Assembly: GCA_017997825.1 (NCBI GenBank)
Contig: JAGOEH010000002.1
Span: 1-54,853, forward strand
Source: Candidatus Delongbacteria bacterium
GTDB lineage: Bacteria > JAGOEH01
Direction: 5' to 3'
DNA: 54,853 nucleotides
Below the pieces are notes generated by a model. It saw only the letters and a program-made list of their open reading frames with translations. It did not search any database and had not been told where the DNA came from. This document shows, in pieces, positions 8,030 to 16,839 of the stretch. The position numbers and the translations under genes were made by a program. How positions within the stretch are numbered: position 1 is the stretch's first letter; each line of letters opens with the position of its first letter.

Positions 8030-9731
8030 AATCGTCCTGATTCTTTAGGACGGCAATTGCTTTGACAATCGCCGGATCTTTTCGAAATTGAAGCTGGTAA
8101 AGAAAACTATCCGCCTGATTCTGACTGATCCATTGTTGTTGCAACAGATCGATGATTTCCTGGGAATTTCGCTGGATCAACTCAGGACAATCATGCCGGA
8201 GTTTGAGCCGGATGTCCTCGATATCACGTCCCAATTCGGCCTGAAGTCCCTCTTTCTGAATGGCTACATCCAATTGCTGCAGTTCCTTTTCTGCCGGGGA
8301 TTGATAGCGAAGTTCCTGTTTGCGGCTGCACCATTCGGCAAACACATTGAGAGTTTCGGTACCGATCTGAGAGTAATCGCGGATTGAATGGTTTTTCCGG
8401 TAATGAATCATAAATTTGAAAAAGGCTTGATGACGGGTTAGAAAAACGGAGATGGGAGAAAGGGTGGAGTCGACCACCTCGATATCCGGTTCAATGCCGT
8501 CACCGGCCGTTACTTCCCGTCCGCTCGAGGTATAGAACGTCTGCTGTTTTATTTTTTCGGAGAATATAGAATCTTCATAATTCAGATAGGAGACCTGATC
8601 CTGACTCCGACTGATTCTTTCTGCTACGGAGTCCTGGCTAAGAGACGCAGATCGGGAGCTGCTTTTTGCCGGTGAAAACCGGTGAATGCAGCGGCCGCTG
8701 GGGATATAATAATGGGAGGTCGTTAATTTCAGCATCCGGCCCTGGTTATCGATCGGAATCAGATTCTGGACCGATCCCTTGCCGAAGGTTTTGGTTCCAA
8801 TGATTACGCAACGATCATAATCCTGGAGTGCTCCGGCCACAATTTCGGAAGCGCTGGCGCTCCCGCGGTTCACCAGCACGGCCAGTTTACCGGAGTACAC
8901 CATGGGATCTTCCGTTTTCCATTCATTGTACATATCCCGCGATCGGTTTTTAGTTGAAACAACCTTCTTATCGGGTCCCACAAAAAGGGATACCACATCC
9001 ACCGCCTGTTGGAGCAGCCCCCCCGGGTTGTTCCGCAGATCCAGAATCAGCCCATCCGGATGTTGTTGTTCAACCTGTCGGATAGCCTCAGCCAGATCAT
9101 GGCGGGTTTTCTTGGAAAACTCACTCATCTGAATATATCCGATTCCCTGGGTCACCCCGTAATAAGGCACACTGGGTACCATAATCCTCTCTCTAATCAG
9201 CCGGGTATCGAATACCTCATCATCACCACGCTGAATGGTCAACGTCACCTCGGAATTGATATCACCGCGCAATTCATCCACCAGAGAATCCTGATTTCGC
9301 CCTTCGGCGCTTTTTCCATCGATCCGGATGATCTGGTCTCCGGATAAAATTCCGGCCCGTGCCGCCGGGGTATTCACCATCGGCGATATCACGGTCAGTC
9401 GGCCATCCTGCATATTAACCCGAATTCCTAAGCCTCCATATTCGCCTTCGGTATGGATTTTTAGATTGGCAAAGGCTTTTTTATCTTTATAGTAATGGGT
9501 ATGGGGGTCCAATTCCCGATCAATGACGGCTTGAATCGCCGTATTGACGAATTCCTGAGGAGAGACATCCCGATAATAGCGGTATAGAATAGTCTGATAA
9601 ACATCCTTCATCAGATCGAAGGCTTCAGCCTGTTCCCGATACCGGGTTTCCTGGCTGTAGCTGTACACCAATCCCATTCCCAAAACAATCAAGGCGCCCA
9701 GGCTGAGGCGCCACCATAATTTTCGGCTCAT
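8004..9731 (-). CDS. ctpA: C-terminal processing peptidase, S41 family
   Basis: A membrane-anchored periplasmic protease that trims C-termini of exported proteins or degrades tagged ones. Domains in a product of about 575 residues: N-terminal anchor (ALIVLGMGLVYSY), a helical N-domain, a PDZ domain near residues 95-180 (GGLGIRV, AARAGILSGDQI) and the S41 catalytic core (LDLRNNPGG). The Ser-Lys dyad is visible: Ser about 293 in GSASASEI and Lys about 318 in TFGKGSVQ, 25 residues apart as expected. A long helical C-terminal extension follows. I place the start at 9731, where AAAAGGA lies seven bases upstream; an ATG at 9752 overlapping the tmk stop (TGATG) is the alternative. It is cotranscribed with tmk and rlpA. 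Confidence 0.9.
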   Translation of the reverse strand: MSRKLWWRLSLGALIVLGMGLVYSYSQETRYREQAEAFDLMKDVYQTILYRYYRDVSPQEFVNTAIQAVIDRELDPHTHYYKDKKAFANLKIHTEGEYGGLGIRVNMQDGRLTVISPMVNTPAARAGILSGDQIIRIDGKSAEGRNQDSLVDELRGDINSEVTLTIQRGDDEVFDTRLIRERIMVPSVPYYGVTQGIGYIQMSEFSKKTRHDLAEAIRQVEQQHPDGLILDLRNNPGGLLQQAVDVVSLFVGPDKKVVSTKNRSRDMYNEWKTEDPMVYSGKLAVLVNRGSASASEIVAGALQDYDRCVIIGTKTFGKGSVQNLIPIDNQGRMLKLTTSHYYIPSGRCIHRFSPAKSSSRSASLSQDSVAERISRSQDQVSYLNYEDSIFSEKIKQQTFYTSSGREVTAGDGIEPDIEVVDSTLSPISVFLTRHQAFFKFMIHYRKNHSIRDYSQIGTETLNVFAEWCSRKQELRYQSPAEKELQQLDVAIQKEGLQAELGRDIEDIRLKLRHDCPELIQRNSQEIIDLLQQQWISQNQADSFLYQLQFRKDPAIVKAIAVLKNQDDYEKILAGK

Positions 9732-9751
9732 GAACCAATCCTTTTGAATCA

Positions 9752-10372
9752 TCAAGGCTGTAAAGTGGAAAAATTGACAATAATCTGGTGGTGGATCTCC
9801 TGAATGCTCCGATTACCGTCCACCACGACATAACGTTCCGGATACGATACCGCCAGAGCCAGATACCCCTGACGCATCTGCTCCACCTGCCGTATAGAAA
9901 AATGCTCCATCCGATTACGATCGCCGGATGCCTGAATTCGGGCTTCACAGATCTCGATCGGCAGATCGATCAAAAAAGTGATGTCAGGCATAATATCGAT
10001 ACCGGCCAGACGATGAATATCCAGAATAGTTTGCCGGTCAATACCACGAACCACTCCCTGATAGACCAGTGAGGAATCCAGGTATCGGTCGCAGATGACA
10101 TGACGTCCATCCGTCAGGTTGGGACGGATACACTCTTCCAGATGCTGTTTCCGGCTGGCGGTATACAGTAGCAGCTCGGTCATCGGGACCATCGAATTGG
10201 CCTTGTCCAGCAGAATATGGCGGATCTTTTCCGAAACCGGGGCACCTCCCGGCTCCCGGGATACCACGGCCGGGATATCATGCAGCAGACAATACTCTCG
10301 CAACAGCTTGACTTGGCTGGTTTTCCCGCATCGGTCGATCCCCTCGAATGTAATAAATCGGGCTGGGTTCAT
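9752..10372 (-). CDS. tmk: Thymidylate kinase
   Basis: Phosphorylates dTMP to dTDP with ATP, an essential step of dTTP synthesis in the cytoplasm. The 206-residue length is normal. Visible motifs: P-loop FEGIDRCGKTSQ near residue 9, VSREPGG, the DRYLDSSLVYQG motif that contacts the dTMP phosphate, and a LID region rich in Arg (ASGDRNRMEHFS). No Shine-Dalgarno is visible before the ATG at 10372, and the T-tract of the ino1 terminator ends only four bases upstream. Transcription must therefore come through that terminator or from a promoter inside ino1. The stop overlaps the start region of the ctp protease gene. Confidence 0.95.
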   Translation of the reverse strand: MNPARFITFEGIDRCGKTSQVKLLREYCLLHDIPAVVSREPGGAPVSEKIRHILLDKANSMVPMTELLLYTASRKQHLEECIRPNLTDGRHVICDRYLDSSLVYQGVVRGIDRQTILDIHRLAGIDIMPDITFLIDLPIEICEARIQASGDRNRMEHFSIRQVEQMRQGYLALAVSYPERYVVVDGNRSIQEIHHQIIVNFSTLQP

Positions 10373-10376
10373 ACAT

Positions 10377-10411
10377 AAAAAAAGGGGGCATAGCTTAAAA
10401 TCTATGCCCCC
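10377..10411 (-). terminator. Intrinsic terminator of the pdxS-pdxT-ino1 operon
   Basis: Read on the minus strand: a perfect 10-bp stem, GGGGGCATAG with CTATGCCCCC, an 8-nt loop, then seven Ts. It begins 11 bp after the ino1 stop and ends four bases before the tmk ATG. Confidence 0.9.
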
Positions 10412-10421
10412 GGGTTAGGAT

Positions 10422-11543
10422 TTATTTACCCTTTTTAGGGGCTTCTTTCTGATTGGTTGTAACCGTCTGAACGCAATCCTTGATATACTGTTCGACCTTA
10501 AGACGGCAGATATCATCCGGATACTGTTCCATCGGAGATTTCATGAAATAGGAGGAGGGAGACAGCATGGAACCGGAGAGTTTGGCATCCAGGGCCAGTT
10601 TACAGCAGCGGATGGCATCGATCACCACACCGGCCGAATTGGGGCTGTCCCAGACTTCCAGTTTTAGTTCCAGATTCAGAGGCACATTACCGAAGGTGCG
10701 GCCTTCCAGTCGGATATGGGCCCACTTACGATCATCCAGCCATTCGACATAGTCGCTGGGTCCGATATAGATGTTCTTCTTACCGATTTCGTAATCCAGC
10801 ATCGAGGTGACGGCGTTGGTCTTGCTGATTTTCTTGGACTGAAGGCGTTCCCGTTCCAGCATGTTCAGAAAATCGGTATTGCCGCCCACATTCAACTGCG
10901 AGGTTCGTTCCAGCCGAACGCCGCGTTCCCGGAACAAGCGGGCTAGAACACGGTGGACGATAGTAGCGCCGACCTGGGATTTGATATCGTCCCCGATCAC
11001 CGGCAGTCCTTTTTCTTTGAAGCGTTCGCTCCAGTAATGTTCGCGGCCGATAAACACCGGAATGCAATTGATGAAACCGCAGCCGGCTTCCAAAATCTGT
11101 TCCACATACCATTTGGTCGCCATTTCACTGCCGACCGGCAGATAATTGATGACCACATCCGTTCCGGTATCCTTCAAAAGCTTAACGATGTCTACCGTTT
11201 CACCGGGGGCTTTTTCGATGATCTGGGAAAGATACTTGCCCAGTCCATCATGGGTCATTCCGCGCTGAACAGTTATGCCGCTCTTGGGTACATCACAGAA
11301 TTTATAGGTATTGTTGGGATAGGTATAGATGGCTTCCGCCAGATCCTTACCAACCTTGTTTTTATCAATATCAATGGCAGCCGAAAACTCGATATCGCTG
11401 ATATGATATCCACCCAGATTAACATGCATAAGACCCGGTACAAACTCATCATCTTTGGCATTGCGATAAAAATGGACGCCCTGAATCAGGGATGATGCAC
11501 AGTTTCCAACTCCGATAATACCAACACGAATTTTACTGCTCAT
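10422..11543 (-). CDS. ino1: Inositol-3-phosphate synthase (myo-inositol-1-phosphate synthase)
   Basis: NAD-dependent conversion of glucose 6-phosphate to 1L-myo-inositol 3-phosphate, the entry to inositol lipids and inositol compatible solutes. The 373 residues match the compact bacterial/archaeal class rather than the larger eukaryotic one. The N-terminal Rossmann motif [15 protein letters not shown] is intact; other conserved blocks are [47 protein letters not shown] and [15 protein letters not shown], which contain the catalytic-site lysines and substrate contacts. The start overlaps the pdxT stop (ATGA), and a strong terminator follows, so it is the last gene of the pdxS-pdxT-ino1 operon. 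Confidence 0.95.
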   Translation of the reverse strand: MSSKIRVGIIGVGNCASSLIQGVHFYRNAKDDEFVPGLMHVNLGGYHISDIEFSAAIDIDKNKVGKDLAEAIYTYPNNTYKFCDVPKSGITVQRGMTHDGLGKYLSQIIEKAPGETVDIVKLLKDTGTDVVINYLPVGSEMATKWYVEQILEAGCGFINCIPVFIGREHYWSERFKEKGLPVIGDDIKSQVGATIVHRVLARLFRERGVRLERTSQLNVGGNTDFLNMLERERLQSKKISKTNAVTSMLDYEIGKKNIYIGPSDYVEWLDDRKWAHIRLEGRTFGNVPLNLELKLEVWDSPNSAGVVIDAIRCCKLALDAKLSGSMLSPSSYFMKSPMEQYPDDICRLKVEQYIKDCVQTVTTNQKEAPKKGK

Positions 11544-12196
11544 GGATTGGATTCCTCCTTTTGGAATTTATGTTTTGGCATACATGGTATCATAGATTTA
11601 ATAATCCGGTAAATCAGTGAGTGTTTGGAGAGCTCGGGATGAAAGGTGGCAGCGAGGATATTCCCTTGCCGGATCAAAACCGGCTTGCCGCCTTCCGAGG
11701 CCAGGGTTTCAACCTGCGGTCCCAGCCGGATAAACTGGGGAGCCCGAATAAAAACGCCTTCCCGTTGTGAATCGGATTCCGGAATGATTCCGGATTGTGT
11801 GACCGCTGCCGAGAATTCCAGCGGCGCAATGAATGAATCGATCTGTCGTCCGTAAGCGTTCCGTTTAATAGTAACATCCAGCATGGGAATAGTCACGGCC
11901 CGTCCCGGATTCTGGATTTGGGAAGCGATCAGAATAGCCCCGGCACAAGTTGCCAGTGTAATGGTCTGCGGATCTTCCACAATTTTTCGGATCAGGGGTT
12001 GGAGGTGATGAAACGAAATTAATTTAGAAAATGCGGAAGATTCTCCCCCGGGAATAGCGAACAGATCCAGCGGCAGGGCATCGATGACATCGGAAGCCTG
12101 TTTGAAAAGAATGATCTCGGCATCGGGGAATTGGGCTTGTATCGCCATCCGATGAGCTTCAAAATCCCCTTGCAAGGCAAGGACAGCCGCCTTCAT
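11540..12196 (-). CDS. pdxT: Pyridoxal 5'-phosphate synthase, glutaminase subunit
   Basis: Hydrolyses glutamine and passes ammonia to PdxS for de novo PLP synthesis. It is a class I-type glutaminase with the triad visible: Cys84 in ATCAGA, His186 and Glu188 in TFHPE. GALQGDF-like N-terminus ([11 protein letters not shown]) and IPGGESS are also characteristic. At 218 residues it is somewhat longer than usual because of a basic C-terminal tail ([10 protein letters not shown]) that overlaps the ino1 start; the tail is probably not functional in catalysis. The gene follows pdxS after 14 bp and overlaps ino1 by four bases. Confidence 0.95.
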   Translation of the reverse strand: MKAAVLALQGDFEAHRMAIQAQFPDAEIILFKQASDVIDALPLDLFAIPGGESSAFSKLISFHHLQPLIRKIVEDPQTITLATCAGAILIASQIQNPGRAVTIPMLDVTIKRNAYGRQIDSFIAPLEFSAAVTQSGIIPESDSQREGVFIRAPQFIRLGPQVETLASEGGKPVLIRQGNILAATFHPELSKHSLIYRIIKSMIPCMPKHKFQKEESNP

Positions 12197-12210
12197 TCCG
12201 GATTATCCTG

Positions 12211-13086
12211 TTACCAGCCGCGGCTCTGCAGGCGTTCGCCATCGGGCACCTTAGAGGTGTCAATCCCGGGCATTCCATCACCCAGCTCTTGGGAGACCTC
12301 GGCCAGTACTTTGGGATCCGTATAATGAGTCGCCGCCATGACAATGGCTTTGGCCCGCTTTTCTGGATCGGAAGACTTGAAGATCCCGGATCCTACAAAT
12401 ACACTTTCAGCGCCCAACTGCATCATCAGCGAGGCATCGGCCGGGGTGGCAATCCCGCCGGCAGCAAAATTAGGAACCGGCAGCTTGCCATTCTGGGCCA
12501 CCCAGCGAACCAATTCATAAGGGGCTCCCAGATTCTTGGCTTCGGTCATCAGTTCCTCGTCCCGCAACAGGGTCAGTCGTTTAATCCCGGACTGAACTTC
12601 CCGCATATGACGGACCGCATGGATAATATCTCCCGTTCCGGCTTCACCCTTGGTGCGCATCATGGCGGCTCCTTCGCCGATTCGGCGCAAGGCTTCGCCC
12701 AGATTACGGCATCCGCAGACAAAGGGAACTTTAAACATGAACTTATCGACATGGAACTGATCGTCCGCCGGAGTCAATACCTCCGATTCATCTATATAAT
12801 CCACACCAAGATATTCCAAAATCTGGGCTTCCGCGAAATGCCCGATCCGACATTTGGCCATCACGGGAATATCAACGGCCGTCATGATCTCCTTGATTTT
12901 TTTCACTGCCGCCATCCGGGCGACTCCGCCTTCGGCCCGAATATCGGCCGGAACACGTTCTAAAGCCATCACAGCCACAGCTCCGGCCGATTCGGCTATC
13001 TCCGCCTGCCTGGCGTCCGTCACATCCATGATAACGCCGCCTTTGAGCATATCAGCCAGGCCGACTTTCAATCGCATTTCAATCAT
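12211..13086 (-). CDS. pdxS: Pyridoxal 5'-phosphate synthase, lyase subunit
   Basis: Condenses ribose 5-phosphate (or ribulose 5-phosphate), glyceraldehyde 3-phosphate and ammonia into PLP, in a 12+12 complex with PdxT. It is highly conserved: [10 protein letters not shown] with the catalytic Asp21, [25 protein letters not shown] with the Schiff-base Lys78, [21 protein letters not shown]-type block ([13 protein letters not shown]), and [20 protein letters not shown]. 291 residues is the family length. The start is chosen with AGGAGG eight bases upstream of the ATG. A promoter candidate lies at 13128-13156. Confidence 0.97.
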   Translation of the reverse strand: MIEMRLKVGLADMLKGGVIMDVTDARQAEIAESAGAVAVMALERVPADIRAEGGVARMAAVKKIKEIMTAVDIPVMAKCRIGHFAEAQILEYLGVDYIDESEVLTPADDQFHVDKFMFKVPFVCGCRNLGEALRRIGEGAAMMRTKGEAGTGDIIHAVRHMREVQSGIKRLTLLRDEELMTEAKNLGAPYELVRWVAQNGKLPVPNFAAGGIATPADASLMMQLGAESVFVGSGIFKSSDPEKRAKAIVMAATHYTDPKVLAEVSQELGDGMPGIDTSKVPDGERLQSRGW

Positions 13087-13127
13087 TGTAAATGCCTCCT
13101 GCGTTGTTTAATCGTTTGCAGAGGGTC

Positions 13128-13156
13128 AATTTAAAAAGTTTTTTCATTAAAGTCAA
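13128..13156 (-). promoter_or_regulatory. Promoter of the pdxS-pdxT-ino1 operon
   Basis: TTGACT (13156-13151), a 17-bp spacer and TAAATT (13133-13128), giving a short leader of about 35 nt before pdxS. It sits directly after the terminator of the upstream giant-protein gene. The rest of the 13087-13464 gap (13198-13464) shows nothing I can assign. Confidence 0.5.
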
Positions 13157-13167
13157 TAGCTATTTTT

Positions 13168-13197
13168 AAAAAACCGGGATTCCATAACTCATCCCGG
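13168..13197 (-). terminator. Intrinsic terminator downstream of the beta-propeller-repeat protein
   Basis: Minus-strand stem CCGGGAT/ATCCCGG with a 10-nt loop, then six Ts. It lies about 270 bp after the stop at 13465 and just upstream of the pdxS promoter, insulating the two units. Confidence 0.7.
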
Positions 13198-13464
13198 CTT
13201 ATCCGGTTTCGATAACCCAGAATGTGTTCTAATTCTGACTCCCGGGTCAATCGGCATTGATCCTCCCCCATCATCCATCCTCCGCTCTATAGCAATGTCA
13301 AGATTGAACACCCATTCAGCAAATGCACGTCAGGGTATAGGATTCAATCGGTCCAGGCGGAAACCGGTGACTCTCATCTTGATACAATCTATCAGATAAG
13401 ACCGGTTCTTCCGATAATAAGCAATCGCCTGAGCGGGAGAAATGAGTTGCCGACTAACAGCCGC

Positions 13465-16400
13465 TTATTTAAGCAGGGTAATTTTACAGGTCTGGGTCCA
13501 GGCACCGGCCTGAAGCCGGCATAGATATACACCCGCGGGATGATCATCCGCCTGCCACCGCACCGCATGGGTGCCGGCCGAAAGTTCACCGGAAACCAGG
13601 GTTGCCGCCTCGCGCCCCAGCATATCATAAATTTTCAGCGATACCGGTGAAGCGACCGGCAGATTAAAACTGATGACTGTCGTTGGATTGAAGGGATTGG
13701 GATAGGCCGGATCCAAAGAAAAAACCACGCCGGAAGGCAGGATCGATTCACCCACATCCGTCATGATCTGCCGGTATTTCTGCACGAACAGACATAACGG
13801 CAGGTCTTCATACGAAACCCAACCGGCACAATAGACATTATAGTCCTGGTCCACCACGATCGATCGGGCATACGCGTTATTATCTCCGCTGACGTCGGTG
13901 GTCTTGACCCATATCAATTCTCCGGCCGCAGAATACTTTACGGTAAGTAAATCACTTTCAAATGATAGATTGGGCCAATGCATCTTGCCGGACAGATAAA
14001 CATCTCCATGATTGTCCAACGTGACGGCATACAAAGTGACGAAAACGGCATTGCCTCGCCAGTCGGAAAAGCGCTGCCAAAGGATTTGGCCGTTCGAATC
14101 AAGCTTTACCACCGCATAATCGCCGTGATCCGAATTGATATAGGCGCTGCCGGTCAAATAGAGTTGGCCGGAAGGATCCAGCGTCATACCGCTGAGGATT
14201 CCTGAAAATTCGGGGACCACACTCCATACAATCTCCCCATCCGGATTAAGCTTTAATGCAAAATACCGATTATCCAGGGAGTATCCGGCCACATAGGGAT
14301 TTCCCTCCGAATCCAGTTTCAGATCGATCGGCTTTTCGGATGTGTTGGAAGCTATGCTATATCGCTTTTCCCAGGCCATCTCGCCTACCGGAGTGTACTT
14401 GACAACCGCCAGATCGGAATTACCGTCGCTTCCCCAGCTCTCTGCCGCCACATAAACGGCCCCGGACGGATCGACCGCGATTCCCCGTCCATAATCCGAA
14501 GAATCGCCGGCACCATTATAACCAGCGCTCCACAATTCCTGGCCCGACGAACTGTATTTAACAGTAAGCATATCATAATGGGAATCAGGGTGGTAACTAT
14601 AGCCGGCCACATAGAACTGACCGGCCGAATCCACTGTAATCGCAGACGCCTGGTCGCTCGAATCGGCCGGGCCATTATAGCGGGCCGCCCAAAGCTCCTC
14701 TCCCGACGGACTATACTTAATGGTGATACAATCATTGTTATTTGTTCCGTGGCTCATTCCGGTAATGCAGACATTACCGTCCCGATCGACCACCAGATCG
14801 GTGGGATGGTCATGGGAATGAGTCGGGCCGTCATACCAGGCCTGCCAGAGTTTCTTGCCCTTGGAATCATAGAGCTGAGTCATACAATTGGTGCCCCCGC
14901 CTTTGCCGTAAGAAGCCGCGGCAACAGCCACATGGCCCGCCGGAGTCAGCTGCATCGAACAGTAATAGGTCGATCGGTAACCGGCTCCGGTGACCTTGCT
15001 CTCCCATAGCTGATTGCCTACTTGATCATACTTGATGATTACACCTTGATTACGAGCATTATCACCCAGTCCAAATCCTGTAACCCAAACACCCTGATTT
15101 GCAATCGACTTGACCGCTACGGCCCGATAGTTTCCACCCGACGATCCATCATATCTGGATTCCCATAGTTGATTCCCATTGGTATCATACTTGATGGTAG
15201 CATAATCGTATTTATGATCATCCCCCTGGCTCCTCCCCGAGACAATGACATCACCGGCTGAATCAACCACCATCCCGCTAGGATAATTAGCTCCCCCTGC
15301 TGATCCGCTATAAATGGCATTCCAGAGTTGTTGACCGGCGGAATCGTACTTGATCGTGAGAAAATCAATTCCTGCAGCAAGATTATGAGAATACCCGGTG
15401 ACATACACATTTCCGGAATAGTCAACATCGATTGCCTCTGCCAGATCCTGCATCGATTGAACATCACCATAACGTGCAACCCAAACCTGGTTCCCGGATG
15501 AATCATACTTGATAGTGGCATAATCCATACCAGTCAAAAAACCTTCACTCCCTCCGGTAATATAAATAGATCCATCAGAGTCAATTTTGATTGCACTGGC
15601 CTGATCATTCGAATTTTTAGGCCCATCATAGGTAGCGATCCACAATTGTTCTCCGGCTGAAGAGTATTTAATGGTGGTATAATCCTCTCCGGTTCCTGTA
15701 TTGATAGCTCTTCCAGTAACATAGACATTCCCGTTCCGATCCAGCGCTATGGCAGAAGGGATATCATCTGAATTAGAAGACCCATTATAACGGCTTACCC
15801 ATACCTGATTTCCCGACATATCATACTTGAGGGTAACATAATCATAAGATGTACCTGAACCATAGCTGCATCCAGTAACATAAACATTGCCAGAGTCATC
15901 CACTACCAAGGCGCGGGGATCGTCATAATAATCCCCGGTACCATTATAAATGGCATTCCATAATTGATTACCCAAAGAATCATATTTTATGACGACATAG
16001 TCGGCTACTGAAGCCGAACTGCCGATATGACCGGATGCATAAACATTTCCATGGGAATCCGATGCGATACATTGAGCCACTTCCGATTCATGATCCGGAC
16101 CATCATACAAAGCGATCCATAATCGTTCACCATTGAGATTATACTTAATGATAACAATATCATCTTTATTCCCGGGATTAGCACAAGTGCCGACAATATA
16201 GACATTTCCGGCAGAATCGACCGTCATAGCGGCAGGAACCGTTCCGGATAAAAAAGGGATGGTCGTATCCTGCCGGATCCAGGAACGGATCACCGAATCG
16301 GAAACAACCCGCGACAGTCCTGAAAATTTCTCGGCTCCTATCGGATCGATCCCTATAGGATTGGAACCACCGGCCTTGATCCGGCAAGAGTTCCGGCCAT

Positions 16401-16569
16401 CCATCTCCTGATCGATCCACAATTGGTCGAGAGGAACGCCATGATATAATCCGTTATTCTTAATCGATCCCTCATCACCGTTTTCGGATATAGGTCCATC
16501 CGCCCGGACGGAGATTGTCATCAATCCGATCACCAACAATCCTACCATTGCCACCCACCGTTTCGTCAT
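13465..16569 (-). CDS. Secreted beta-propeller-repeat (SBBP-type) protein with type IX sorting domain
   Basis: A 1,034-residue exported protein. It has an N-terminal signal peptide (VAMVGLLVIGLMTISVRA), then roughly sixteen repeats of about 52 residues spanning residues about 85-930. Each follows the pattern VDSxGNVYVTGxS...DYxTIKYxxxGxxLWxxxY, which is the SBBP beta-propeller repeat. The final 85 or so residues are a type IX secretion (Por) sorting domain: AYPNPFNPTTVISFNLP, then VSLKIYDMLGREAATL and AGVYLCRLQAG. The protein should cross the outer membrane and be released or anchored at the surface. Its role (adhesion, carbohydrate or protein binding) cannot be inferred. GGAGGTG precedes the ATG, and a promoter lies at 16751-16778 with a leader of about 175 nt. 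Confidence 0.88.
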   Translation of the reverse strand: MTKRWVAMVGLLVIGLMTISVRADGPISENGDEGSIKNNGLYHGVPLDQLWIDQEMDGRNSCRIKAGGSNPIGIDPIGAEKFSGLSRVVSDSVIRSWIRQDTTIPFLSGTVPAAMTVDSAGNVYIVGTCANPGNKDDIVIIKYNLNGERLWIALYDGPDHESEVAQCIASDSHGNVYASGHIGSSASVADYVVIKYDSLGNQLWNAIYNGTGDYYDDPRALVVDDSGNVYVTGCSYGSGTSYDYVTLKYDMSGNQVWVSRYNGSSNSDDIPSAIALDRNGNVYVTGRAINTGTGEDYTTIKYSSAGEQLWIATYDGPKNSNDQASAIKIDSDGSIYITGGSEGFLTGMDYATIKYDSSGNQVWVARYGDVQSMQDLAEAIDVDYSGNVYVTGYSHNLAAGIDFLTIKYDSAGQQLWNAIYSGSAGGANYPSGMVVDSAGDVIVSGRSQGDDHKYDYATIKYDTNGNQLWESRYDGSSGGNYRAVAVKSIANQGVWVTGFGLGDNARNQGVIIKYDQVGNQLWESKVTGAGYRSTYYCSMQLTPAGHVAVAAASYGKGGGTNCMTQLYDSKGKKLWQAWYDGPTHSHDHPTDLVVDRDGNVCITGMSHGTNNNDCITIKYSPSGEELWAARYNGPADSSDQASAITVDSAGQFYVAGYSYHPDSHYDMLTVKYSSSGQELWSAGYNGAGDSSDYGRGIAVDPSGAVYVAAESWGSDGNSDLAVVKYTPVGEMAWEKRYSIASNTSEKPIDLKLDSEGNPYVAGYSLDNRYFALKLNPDGEIVWSVVPEFSGILSGMTLDPSGQLYLTGSAYINSDHGDYAVVKLDSNGQILWQRFSDWRGNAVFVTLYAVTLDNHGDVYLSGKMHWPNLSFESDLLTVKYSAAGELIWVKTTDVSGDNNAYARSIVVDQDYNVYCAGWVSYEDLPLCLFVQKYRQIMTDVGESILPSGVVFSLDPAYPNPFNPTTVISFNLPVASPVSLKIYDMLGREAATLVSGELSAGTHAVRWQADDHPAGVYLCRLQAGAWTQTCKITLLK

Positions 16570-16750
16570 CGCACACCTCCAACCACATTGTTTTCAGCAA
16601 CTCATCGGTTTGACGGGAGCAGCTTCGCAATTGATTCTCTCCCGGCAGCCAACCGACTAAAATCAGATCCTGATTTGTTAAAATCGTTCATATAAACGGA
16701 TAATACGCTCAAAACCCATTAGCTGTAAATATCATTAGGTGAATGGTAAC

Positions 16751-16778
16751 AATATAGATAATAAAAACTAAATGTCAA
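16751..16778 (-). promoter_or_regulatory. Promoter of the SBBP-repeat protein gene
   Basis: TTGACA (16778-16773), a 16-bp spacer and TATATT (16756-16751). Predicted transcription starts near 16744, leaving a long untranslated leader before the ATG at 16569. Confidence 0.55.
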
Positions 16779-16839
16779 TACATAAATCGATAGAGAGATA
16801 GTGAATTGTGGATGCCTATTCATCATTTTAAGCAAAATG

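Noticed and set aside
15117-15521. Long alternative frames inside the SBBP-repeat gene and other large genes
   Set aside because: They mirror the repeated coding sequence in other frames, have no ribosome-binding sites and give low-complexity peptides.
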